A stretch of 64,000 nt of DNA. Source: Paramecium tetraurelia (Eukaryota > Ciliophora > Oligohymenophorea > Peniculida > Parameciidae). The DNA lies in the NCBI RefSeq assembly GCF_000165425.1, contig NW_001798957.1, positions 1 through 64,000 of the forward strand, read 5' to 3'. The notes under the pieces are model-generated. The model made no database searches. It was not told where the DNA came from and was given only the letters and a program-made list of their open reading frames with translations. Both the position numbers and the translations under genes were made by a program. Below, one piece after another: positions 12,316 to 25,197 of this stretch (position 1 is its first letter; every line of letters starts with the position of its first letter).

Positions 12316-13603
12316 TTTTTTTTGAATGTAAATTTGAGGAAGCAATTCATAAGTGAATTACGTTTCCTTTGATTATTCTTAAGATTATTATCTATCATTC
12401 TTATCCTTAAGCATGACAAAACAACTATTATTTTTTTAGATATTATATTAACATCAAACATTGAATAATTAGAAAATAAGTTAATTGGTTTAATAATGCT
12501 CATTTTTCATCTAACTTAATTAAATTATAAAATTTAATATTATTTAATTAAGTAAAATATCAAATGCTTAATAATTATTATACAAGCATAAAGAATTAAC
12601 CAAAATTTAACTGAGTATTAAAGCTCTAAATTTCTTTTAATCAATAAATGTTTCTAGAATTATGGCAACCCTTTACTCTACTATCATAAATATTGTGATA
12701 TATAGAAAAATCACTAAATTCGCATAAAACACCAAGATATCTAAGTTCTTCTAACAAAGTTTCAATAAAATCTAATTGAATATCCCAATTGTTAAAAATT
12801 TAATATATATATGAATAAATATATGATGTATTAAAAAAGGCTGAAAAAAATACTAATCTAGAACAGCAATATTGTAAAAAGAGTGGGAATAAACTTTAAC
12901 AATACTCTTTAATAACTGCGTAAGATTATTATTTTTTTATTAGATTATCGTTTTTGGTATAAGATAATTTCAAGGATTTCAAAACGGTAACTTTTTAATT
13001 AATTTTTTAAAAGCTTATTCTCTTAATATTTCTCACGTAAGTTAGCTTAATAAAAACATCGAGCCAGATAAGATTTCTAACATTAGTGATACTTATTAGA
13101 GAATTAAGATATGAATCATAATTTAAATTATAGGTAGATAAATGCAATAATGGTATTTTTGGTTTTTGTATATTTGAAAATATAGAAAGATAAACTCAAA
13201 TTAAGAGTGTATAAAACCCATTCTGTTGATAAGTAACAGGTTATTGTATTCATCTAAGTTTAAAATAGTTAAACGACCTGGTTTATCAGTTTAAGGAATT
13301 ATCTCAGAGTCATCAATATATAATGAAATTTATGATTATAAATTTCACTTAAATAAGCCAAGTGAGGTAATAATTCTAAATTCTCCCTCTGAATAATCTA
13401 TAAATATACAATTTTTATTATTTTATATTTTGCTCTAATGCATTTATATTGGTTTATATGATGATTTAGTTAATTGGAATTAATTTTTCATCCTTCTACT
13501 AATTGCCAATTTAGTATGGAGATGAAATTTCATTAATGAATTTACCTTCTAACACAGATACATTAGAAATCGAATATCAAAAATTAATATAAATTAATTT
13601 TAT
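12316..13603. other. AT-rich spacer with weak relic signal
   Basis: Between the two WD40 copies. The stretch about 12316-12503 continues the minus-strand WD40 gene in a shifted frame. About 13230-13603 has a plus-strand frame free of TGA, but with low-complexity, AT-driven composition. Nothing else seen. Confidence 0.35.
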
Positions 13604-14632
13604 ATGTCTGACATTAATATGTAATAGGTTAGAAAACCCTTTTCTTATGAAATAATCAGAGAAAGTACTATCAAATAAAACGAATACAGTAGTGCAATAG
13701 CAATAAGTAAGGATAATTTACTGGTTTTGGCTACTGCTGACAAGGCTATAAAAGTTTATTAACTTAAATTGGGAAAGCTTAAGCAGTTTCAACATTTAAA
13801 TATGTTTAGAAAAGATGGCACAGCAATTAGTTTATTTGAAAAATCTTCCTTGTTTATAACTGGTGCAATTGATTCAACCATTCGCATTTCTTCAACTACT
13901 TTATTCTCTTCAGCCAAATATATTTAATAATTATATGGGCATACTAGTTGGATTTCAAATTTAATTATTCACCCTGTTGATTAAGATGTTCTATTTTCAA
14001 GTTCGAATGATAGTCAAATAAGAGTATGGCAAAATATGCAGAGTTGGTGTTGTTGTTAAATAATAAAAGAGCATAAAAATGATGTGAAAGGATTATCAAT
14101 AAGTAAAACAGGTAATCAATTGCTATCTTGTTCGGAGGACTTGCAAATCTTGATTATGGAACCAGTAAGCAATAAAAATTATTTTCCTTGGCAGGTAGTC
14201 TAGAAAATAAAAGTCGATTAGTAAGGTTATCGAATATGTTCTATTGATGATAGTATATTCACATTTTAATAGGATTCATAAAATCATATGCACATCTACT
14301 CAAAAGATGAAAATGGATTGTATTGTAAAACAGGATGACTTGAAGTTGCAGGTGGTGGATAATCTTGCGATTTTTTATTTCCATCTATTTATCATTCTAG
14401 CAAATAGCTTTTGATCATTAAAAATGGATATGCGATAAACATAATACGATTCTATAAAGAACTTCCAGTAAATGACCAAAATAAATCTTAATTTCTTTTA
14501 GAATAAGTCATAGATTTTGGAAGTAATACTTATGGGCATATTTGGGGAGCATTGAGTTAAGATCAAGAATACTTGATAACATGGGATTGTGATTCACAGG
14601 AAATATAAATAAGGAAATTTTAAGAGAATTGA
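13604..14632 (+). CDS. WD40 repeat protein, frame crossed by one TGA that an apparent 27-nt intron would remove
   Basis: ATG 13604 (MSDINMQQ), then WD40 blades: LVLATADKAIKVYQ, LFITGAIDSTIRI, LFSSSNDSQIRVW, QLLSCSEDLQILI, and a last blade ending EYLITWDCDSQ before TGA 14630-14632. It is a paralogue of the minus-strand copy at 11347-12315, with matching C-termini. The only in-frame TGA is at 14336-14338. It lies inside 14325-14351, which begins GTAAAAC, ends GCAG, is 27 nt long and leaves the frame intact if removed (TTG TAT T|GT GGT GGA). The same stretch aligns with coding sequence in the paralogue, so it is either a pseudogene nonsense mutation or a newly used intron. The N-terminal half typical of relatives is absent. 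Confidence 0.6.
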
Positions 14633-14754
14633 TACAATTTTAACTTAATTTTATATTAGTATTAGTGTTTATAAATCTTCGATAATTAGTTTGTTGCAAA
14701 AACAATTAAAATTGAATAGAATAATATTTATAGACGTAATATTTAATATATAGG

Positions 14755-15009
14755 CTCTAGTAGTTGAAAAAATAATTAGCGCTGTTTGAAACTAATCATG
14801 AACAAATTTTGGATAATACTTTATAAGAATTAAGTGGTATAAATAATCAATTAGCACATAATTCTGATCAGATTATTTAAAATGAAATACAAATTTATAT
14901 ATTAAATATAATTTATTTTCTATAGAAGCTACTTAGTAAATAAATTTGGAAGAAAAGTTAGAATTTCTTTTATTTATTTGTAATGTCTAGCAATATTGAT
15001 ATCTTTTGA
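14755..15009 (+). pseudogene. Coiled-coil fragment
   Basis: Downstream of the WD40 copy a short frame reads LQQLKKQLALFETNHEQIL and continues with heptad-like hydrophobic spacing (LQELSGINNQLAHNSDQI), then loses coding character. No ATG in frame. It could be one exon of a gene whose other exons have decayed. Low confidence. Confidence 0.25.
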
Positions 15010-16212
15010 TATTTACTGCTATTTGACTTATTTGTGAGTCTGATTTCAAAAACAGAACAATATAATTTCAATTAAATATTTTTGTGTAATTAAAATTAAT
15101 AGAAAATTTAGAATTATAGATTAGTTAGGATTAAAAATGTAACTTCATTTCATATACAAATTTCTATTGAATCAATATGATTTATGATGCCTTTTGGGTT
15201 TAAGCTTATTTTATTTTCATTTTATTCTTTATCCTCAATTTAATTAGTATCTGTTTTTAATTTAATCAACTTCCTATTCTGTAATTTTTTTCTATACATT
15301 AATTAATATTGATGTCTTTAATAAAGTTTCTATGTTTCAAAAATTTTATTACAATGATTGCAAGTTGCTTAAACTTTTTATTTTAACTGTCCTTTCCCGA
15401 TAGTTTTTCCAAATATTTTGGATTTTTTCTTATTTAGTTATTTTTTATGATGTTTTTTCATTATTTATTTTTCGTTTTTCTGATTAATTTACTCCTAAAG
15501 TAAATTATTCCAGTGTTTTTTTATATTCTCTTATTCCAGAACTTAAGAATTAGTCCTAATCTATGATATTGTTTCTTCGTTTTCTATCTAAACATTCAAT
15601 CTTTTTTATTATGAAAGAGAATCAATTTATTTTGATATATCAGCACATTTCTCATAAATAAGCGCTATAGTTTAATAGTGTTAAGTCAAGGGTATGAATT
15701 TCATTAAATTTTAATATTGTCTTAAGATTATAAATCGCTGCTTTATAATTAATTTATCATTATTATATTTATAAAAGGTTTCTTAATTTTTTCTAGAATA
15801 ATTGATATTGATAAATCTGTTTGATTTTTTAAATTTAGTATCTTGACAAATTACATTAATTGATTACTTCAAAACCATTCTTGATTTAATGTGTTCTTTA
15901 TTAATGATATTAAATTGCTTCAATCAGTTAAAATGTCTAAATTAATTTAATCAATAATGAAAATAACTATTTTAAAATACTAAATGATTGTAAAAATTTG
16001 TTTTTATTAAAATGGTAAGAAACAAAGTAGTGACTTTTTAATATTTTATTATCTAATAAAATATTAGTTTGTCCAAACTAAAATGAAACAGGCAAGATAA
16101 TCAATTATTTTAAAATTAAAATTACAATTATTTTCAAAAATTATAAGCTAGAACTTCAATTAAAATATTTACATATATAATTGATTCAATTATAAAATTT
16201 ATTTCTAATCAA
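15010..16212. other. Very AT-rich non-coding stretch
   Basis: Long T-rich and A-rich runs on both strands with frequent TGAs in all frames. I see no gene, no RNA-like structure and no tandem repeat here. Confidence 0.5.
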
Positions 16213-17122
16213 ATGGTTATCTTTATAAATTCATTGGAATCCTGAGCTTACCAGATATAACTTCGCAAGAGCCTAATAGTAAAGGCCCTTGGATATTCTT
16301 AAGTAATGTGATAAGGTTGGTGGCTATATAGTTCTGGTTGGTCTTTTAAGTTTTTAATGGATAAAGTTATTTTGGAAAATTCACCAAAGTGGAAGAAGTA
16401 AGTTATTGTGTAAATTTAAAGCGTAAAGGGAATTGCGTTTGAATTTTTAGCACTTAACTTAACTGGATATTTATTTTTAAGTGCTTACAGTTTGTCTGGT
16501 TATTTAAAAGGAGGGGAGAACGGTTGGCCATTCACTGGAAACATTACTTTATAGGATCTTATTTTTGCACTTCATTCAGTGGTAATCACAATCCTGACTA
16601 TACTCCAAACAGCTTATTATTATAAAAAAGAAGATAACCCAGGAGTAAGCTTATGGTGTATAATTGTTTTGATAATTCTATGGGCATAGGCGATATTGTA
16701 TATAATTCTGACATGCATTTTTGGTTGGGAAGTGATATTTACTTAAGAAAAATTAAATGTCCTATATTGGATGGGATATGAGAAATTATTTGTTACTCTC
16801 ATAAAAAATATTCCTTAGGTGTATTTGAATTATAAACGTAAGTCAACAGTTGGCTGGAGTATATTCAACATACTATTAGCCTTTATTGGAGGTATTTTAT
16901 CCTTTTTACAAATGCTGATAGATCAAATCAATGGAAGTATATATATTTTTATGTTAGTAAGAAAGTGCTAATTTAGTTGACATGAACATTGTTAAGTTTA
17001 TTTTGAGTTGGATAGTTTTGGGTTTCGATTTAATCTTCATGTTCTAGCACTATGTATTATATAATCCAAAAAGGAACAAATCAAAGGCTATTAAAGATGA
17101 ATATTAATATATGAAAGAATGA
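16213..17122 (+). pseudogene. Cystinosin-like PQ-loop lysosomal transporter, 5' part disrupted
   Basis: Cystinosins export cystine from lysosomes with protons and have seven membrane helices and two PQ-loops. The core is clear: KGIAFEFLALNLTGYLFLSA matches the first PQ-loop region, and [20 protein letters not shown] the second PQ-loop with its KST motif. Several further hydrophobic helices follow, and TGA is at 17120-17122. Introns 16398-16421 (24 nt) and 16937-16961 (25 nt) join the conserved blocks in frame. Upstream, the expected LSNVIGWWLY is present but split by one extra A near 16311, and no ATG lies in the upstream frame. ATG 16357 could start a shorter protein. A 37-nt GT-AG excision could also bridge the shift. 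Either a decaying duplicate or a base-calling error. Confidence 0.68.
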
Positions 17123-17683
17123 TTTTATTTATATTTATAAATCTTTCCGTAATTCAGATTAACAAATAAGAATTAAAGATATCAATAATTATTAGATATT
17201 TTAAATTGATTTTAATAATCAATTATTTTTTTGGTAATCATATGCTAAATTAGAAGTTACTTGTTTATCGACATTCTGATCTATTAATATTTTATATTTT
17301 TTGATTTCTAATGCTGTAAAAGTAATTGTTTGTTTCTAATACAACTGTTATTATATATTAATTCGAAAAGCGTTTAAAGATTCATTAGGTATCACAATAG
17401 AGAGAACAGCTATTTCTTTTCATCTTATGATCGCAAAAATAATTACTGATTTATAAGAATCATAGCATAATAACTTTATTCTAAGAGATTTAATTGAAAA
17501 AGAATTGAAACTCAAATGGGTCTTAAATAAAATTACAAATGTCTAAAATTCAGTCCTTAAAAATGATAATTATACATTATAAAAAGTAATATTTATAAAT
17601 TTAAGAAAAAATATATTAATATTTAATTCAATTTTAATACTCAAAAAATTTATATTTTATATATTCTGGTTTATTCTGAATAA

Positions 17684-18655
17684 ATGGAATGCTCTATTTG
17701 TTGTGAAACAACAGAACTTTTAGAATTGCAATGCAGTTGTCAAATCTGTTCATGCTGTATGTTAAAATCAATTGATGCAAAATATTATGAAGTAATTGAG
17801 GAAATTCATTGTCCAGGTTCATGTCAAAGTAAACATTCAGTATAAGGATTAATGTCCAATTTGGGGGGGTTGAATGATCTTTTACTAGAAAAATATATAA
17901 AAACTACTTAAGACATTAGGTTATGTCCCAAAAATGATTGCTAGTATGGCGGAATAATAAAGCACAATTGTTAACACTTTGAATGCGAATGTGGATATCA
18001 ATTCAAGATAAAAGATGAAAAGTGGAATTTAAGGAGCATATTTTTGAATTTTATCACTATAAAGGATTGTCCAAAATGTTAAAGAAGGATTTTTAAAAAT
18101 GGAGGATGTAATCATATGACCTGTAAATGTTAATATGAATTCTGTTGGATTTGTACATAGAATTTCAAAGAACATAACAAATTAAAGTGCTATTCGAACA
18201 TCTTTATTAAGATATCTTTACTAGTGTTGATGTTTATAAATATAGTATATTCATTGAGATTGCTAGAAAGTTTTATGACAGTAGTTTTAGTACTTGTGAA
18301 GTAATTATAGTAAATTAAATTATTTAGACTAGTGCTATTTAATGGAAGTCTAATATTCTTATATTTGGGTATTATTGAACTGTACTAAATATCAAAATTG
18401 AATTTGGAATGCTCAAAATATTATAGTAATGGAAATGAAACCTTTAAAAGGATTATTAATTAGAAATGGATTATGTTTACATTGCTTATGGGTCAGTTTT
18501 GTCTACTATGTTTCTTTTTTTATTTATGCTACCAAGAATAGTATTAATTATTTGTATTATTAAGATTTATCGAAACTTACTGTCATTTCTTATTTTCGGA
18601 ATTTTCAATATTTATAATATTAGGAGCAACACTTTGGATAAGATCTAGGAAATGA
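17684..18655 (+). CDS. RBR-type E3 ubiquitin ligase with membrane helices
   Basis: A 323-residue protein, single exon, ATG 17684, TGA 18653-18655. RBR ligases take ubiquitin from an E2 onto a cysteine of RING2 before passing it to the substrate. Three zinc-binding blocks are visible in the right order: RING1 at the very start (MECSICCETT...CSCQICSCC), an in-between-RING block around residues 85-115 (CPKNDC...HFECECGYQF), and RING2 around 127-160 (CPKCQRR..NGGCNHMTC.C..EFCWIC). The Cys of GGCNHM, about residue 142, is at the position of the catalytic Cys of Parkin-type enzymes. The C-terminal half holds three or four strongly hydrophobic segments, so the enzyme should be anchored in a membrane with its catalytic part cytosolic. 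It starts directly with RING1, so it is shorter than most family members. Best-preserved gene of the left arm. Confidence 0.85.
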
Positions 18656-18935
18656 TTTAATATGTATTAATTAATTTTAACAATAATTTTTCATAAAGCA
18701 AATATATTTATTTTCCCTTGAATTTCCAATTACTAAAGAGGTATAAAAACCTGTTTCTCACTATGATAAAGACAGTAATTTTGGAATATCTTAGAGATAT
18801 TTTCAAATTCTTCTTGAGATTCAAAGGATATATATTTGAGTAAATTCAATAGTTAAACTATATCCAATAAAATCCCTTCAAAAATAAGAATTTAATATAT
18901 AAAATTCAATTAATAGGTTATTAATTAGGTTTATT

Positions 18936-19268
18936 ATGATATTAGCACTTTTACTTATCGACATTCCAGATAAAGAGAATTAAATCAAAATTATAAATTT
19001 AACAGAGAAGACAATAAATTTTATTCAAATGATAAGACTCGCATTATCTTCGGCCTATTTAAAATTGTAATATAATATTCACGCTAATTTATAAGTAACT
19101 TAGATAGATGTAATTTTAGGGTATGAGAAAGTGTTATTAGTAAAAAGAATAGAATAATCAAATAATTTGAAATTAATATAGATCAAACATTATTTTAAAA
19201 TAAATAAGATAGCTACTTTGAAATATCTGATAATGATGATTATTATTCATGATATAGAATATTTTTGA
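18936..19268 (+). CDS. Hypothetical 110-residue ORF
   Basis: Open in the TGA-only code from ATG 18936 to TGA 19266-19268. It begins MILALLLIDIPDKENQIKII and continues with mixed hydrophobic and charged residues. No domain recognised. It sits between the RBR ligase and the convergent eS4 gene. It could be a chance frame in AT-rich DNA. Confidence 0.3.
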
Positions 19269-19389
19269 TGAATAACTTTTAACCCATAAATAGATTTTGA
19301 TAATTTATATCAAGAGAATAGAATTAAGAAGTAAAAATGAATGATTAGATATATAATTTTGTACTATACTGATATGTTTTAATGAATCA

Positions 19390-20298
19390 TCATTACTTTT
19401 CAACTTCCTAGTGATCTTTGGCTTATTTTTTTTCAAGTGCGGTCAAATACAAACCATTATCGTCTGGGAGGGAGATCAATGACTTTTTGCCTTTACCAAT
19501 AGTGAAGATATTGTTGATTCTGGTGGAGAAGTGTTTTCCGTTAGAATCCTAGGGATATGTGGAAATGAATGATTACTTTAACATGGACAATATCAAATGA
19601 TCCAAGATGTCTTTCTCTGTGTTGAATGAGTCCAACTCTTCCAATATTGTTACCTCCAATGATGTAACATAAATTTCCTAAAATGAATAGTAATTTTGTA
19701 ATACCTGGTTCTTCTTTGAGGAATTCAACAACCTTTCCTGATTCTAAATCGATTTTAAGAGTGTCATTAACATGGATATCTGGATTTGGATATCTGATGG
19801 TTCTGGCATCATTGGTGACAATGTATGGAACATTGTTTGGACCAACCTTCTTTTAGGTGACTTTGACAAGTTTGAATTTAGCTTCTTCTGGTTTGATGGA
19901 TTTTAAGATGAATTTGCCTTGAACATCATATAAAACTCTATAACTTTCTCTTGTTTTATCAATTGTGATGACATCTATAAGGAAGATATGATAAGTAGAT
20001 ACCCTATAATCCGACTGGATATCCACTATCAGTTCTCACTTTTCCATCAACCTTAATGTTGCCGTCCTTATCAGCAAGTATCATGGTAGATTCTCTAGCA
20101 TACAAGGCATATTTCAATTTATGTTGCAATATGACAGAAAGTGGAATTGATTCTCTCAATTTATGAGGTCCTTATGATGGTCTTGTGGTCCAATTTCCTC
20201 CTAATTTTGAAAGCATCCAACTTTTGGGTGCTGTGATTCTTTTCATGTGTTTCTTTGGTCCTCTTGCCTAAAATTGAGATCGATATAGTTTTTACCAT
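19390..20298 (-). CDS. RPS4: 40S ribosomal protein eS4 (RPS4)
   Basis: Small-subunit ribosomal protein on the rRNA-facing solvent side, with an S4-type RNA-binding domain, a central domain and a C-terminal KOW domain. The protein begins [20 protein letters not shown], followed by [63 protein letters not shown] and FDIVHVK, all hallmark eS4 blocks. Four introns: 20268-20295 (right after the start ATG), 19975-20002, 19678-19704 and 19549-19576. Spliced length is 265 residues against about 263 in the family. TGA at 19392-19390. Intact and surely expressed; the intron directly behind the ATG is typical of ribosomal protein genes. Confidence 0.97.
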
Positions 20299-20418
20299 AA
20301 TTGTTTCAAGAAAAAATTAAAATCTTTTTTAATTTATTTCAAAATGTTCACATTATAAACTAAAACTAGACGTTGGCATCTAAATATTTTATGATCATAT
20401 ATATATAAATAAAGAAAT

Positions 20419-22656
<2,238 letters not shown>

Positions 22657-22685
22657 CCTCCTATTATATTTAATTAATAATAATT
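22657..22685. promoter_or_regulatory. 29-bp divergent intergenic region
   Basis: Only 29 bp separate the start codons of the DDX42 gene (-) and the membrane protein gene (+). It is A/T-only apart from a few bases and must contain, or overlap, both 5' leaders and start signals. No defined motif was recognised. Confidence 0.5.
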
Positions 22686-23389
22686 ATGTTTAAATTAAAT
22701 CCTAAAAAGGTACTCATCAAGACTCCCACTATTTATGATTATTAAGCTAATTTACCTGTCGAAGTAATTGTCCAATCTAAAACTAGACTAGGAAAGCCAT
22801 TGTGCTACATGTGATGAATAAGAATCCAAAACTTAGAATCAAAGGAGGAAATTCAATGACCAATCCATATAAAATACCCTATGAATTGGCTGTTGCAGAC
22901 TAAATTGAATAAATGGAAAAATACAAAAATTCCATTCTTTGGTCACCCAGAATGACTCCTAAAAAATTCACTTTTACTTTCATCTATCCGATGGGATTTG
23001 CTTTAGTCTTACTTTGGTATATACATAATGTTGCGATTCCGAGAAGAATGGTTGAGATGAAAAGAAAATACGGTTACGTCTATCCTGAATTAGAATCGAA
23101 GGGCTGGCTGGATGGTTGGTGGGATTATGAGTAGGAAGAGACAGAGCAGATATTTGATATCATCAATATGGAGTTCAAGAAAACAGAGGATAAAGTTAGA
23201 AACAAACAATATACAGATTTCACTATTTCAGATTTGCAAAACTTTGGAAACAAACCTACTTATGAGAATTCCGAATAAACAGCTAACATTACTAAATCTG
23301 GAAAATAAATTATGCAAACAAAGGAAAAATAGAAAATACAATCCCAATTTGAGAAGATCTTATAGTTGTAGACTAAACCATCGCAATGA
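22686..23389 (+). CDS. Small membrane protein of unknown function, 226 residues
   Basis: ATG 22686, one 23-nt intron at 22764-22786 (phase 0), TGA 23387-23389. Residues about 70-115 contain one clear membrane helix (FTFIYPMGFALVLLWYI) followed by a basic segment (IPRRMVEMKRKYG) and a Trp-rich stretch (GWLDGWWDYE). The C-terminal half is hydrophilic and Lys/Gln-rich. The single helix with a basic matrix-type flank resembles small accessory subunits of mitochondrial respiratory complexes, but that is only a suggestion. Family not recognised. It shares its short upstream region with the helicase gene. Confidence 0.75.
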
Positions 23390-23510
23390 TTATTACATCT
23401 TTTATATATTTAAATATAACAATACAGAGAAAGAACATAATCGAAATTTATTAATGTATAGTAAAATTTAAAATTCTAATTAATATATCCTTTTAAATCA
23501 TTGATTCGCA

Positions 23511-25043
23511 ATGTCTTATCAAATTGAGAAGTGCCAAATTCATAATCTCGACAAACTATATATAAATTTAGAGAAGAACACTTAAGCATTCATGAAAACA
23601 GAATGCCTCTAATGTATTAAAAAGGAATCAATTAGCGTAGAAGAAATATTGATGAAATTCAAATAAATGATATCTATGCAATCAAAAGTAATTCAGAATC
23701 AACAGATAATGGTTGTCTTGTAAAAAATTGTGCAATCATCAGATTTAGCATTACATTCATTTCAACAAATGCATAAAACAATCTAAGATCAGCATGAAAA
23801 GTGGTAAAAAATACATTCATAATTCGAACAGATTTAGAAACTATCAAAATCTACTTATTACAATCAAGAAGAATTGTCTTAAATTGTAGAATTAACTCTG
23901 AATTCAAATCTTACTAATGTACCAAGTTTTGCAATAGCTTAATTAGATAATTTTCAAAAACTAACTATTAAACTTCAATAAATTAATGAGATTTTGCATT
24001 CAAATCCTCAAATAGCTAAGGTGATTCCCCAATAAGCAGCTAAATAGGAAGAATAATAATTATTATAACCCGTATAAAAAGGTGGTACTGATTAAAAAAA
24101 GGATTTCGAACAATTATCTTAATTTTAAACTAATATCACTGTGTACGCAATTGCTTTTAGTTTTGATAATTCTAAAATTGTAATTGGAGGAGGAAATTAT
24201 AATTAAATTTAAAATAAGAATTTAATGGTTTTGAATTTATCTGGCGACAGTAAATTGTAGAGTGAAACCATTTTATATGGTCATTCTAAGAGAGTTACAG
24301 CAATCTGTTATAGCAAGAACGAGCATTTTTTTGTCTCTGGAAGTCTAGATAGTACATTGAGGTTGTGGAGATATGAAATCAAAAATTAAAATTGGGACTG
24401 CATTAAATAATTGAATAAACACACCTCAACTGTCTTAGGATTAGCTATTAGTAATTATGATAACTTAATAATATCATGTGGACATGATTCTAAAATATTT
24501 ATTTGGAAAAATAGCAATCAAATTTGGTAGGAATCTCAGACTATATCTGAACATATAGCTGCTGTAAATAGTATAAGTTTATCAGATGATAATCATTTAT
24601 TAGCTTCAGGAAGTGAAGATACAAAAGTGTATATTTGGAAAAATGAAAATAATATTTTTAGTAAGTTAAGTCAAATCGATGTTCCTAGTTCAAGTTTTAT
24701 TTATTCTGTTCATTTCATTAAATACCATTCACTTATAGTGGGTACATTCGGCGGTAACATATCGATATGGTAAATTAATGAAGATAATAATCAATTATGT
24801 TATGAAAATAATCCAAATTTTGGATACATAAAGAAAATAGTATATAATTAGAATCAATCATTGATGATTACAAAATGTGAACATAGAACAATTATGTGGA
24901 AAATTATAAACAACGAAAAAATTGAGTAGATTAAAGATCAGGAAGGTGAATACTTAGGAATAGGATTATCACAAGGTCCATCAATAATTGCTATGTTTAA
25001 TTGTGAAAAAAAAGCACTTGAGTTGCTTTAATGTAATGTATGA
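23511..25043 (+). CDS. WD40 repeat protein with N-terminal Cys/His motif and coiled coil
   Basis: 510 residues, no intron, ATG 23511, TGA 25041-25043. The N-terminus has CQIHNL...CLQC, a small possible zinc site, followed by about 170 residues of Gln-rich helical or coiled-coil sequence. WD40 blades fill the rest: VYAIAFSFDNSKIVIG, FVSGSLDSTLRLW, LIISCGHDSKIFIW, LLASGSEDTKVYIW, LIVGTFGGNISIW and ITKCEHRTIMWK. It belongs to the same ciliate-style family as the degraded copies at 11347-12315 and 13604-14632, and shows what their missing N-terminal halves looked like. Presumably a scaffold; partner unknown. Confidence 0.85.
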
Positions 25044-25197
25044 CAATATTTTTTTTTGTGTTATATTTATATCATATTATTATAATTGTAAAATGATTAT
25101 CTGTTAATTATCTATACTGAATAACCTAATAATATCGTTTGAAAACTTAAATTTAATAAAAAGTCATATTATAAATGCCTATTTGAGATAGAATTAA

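Noticed and set aside
8786-14632. UGA as a regular Trp codon in this genome
   Set aside because: All intact genes in the window end at TGA, use TGG for conserved Trp, and keep TGA out of frame over kilobases. The interrupted frames are better explained by decay, missed introns or occasional readthrough.
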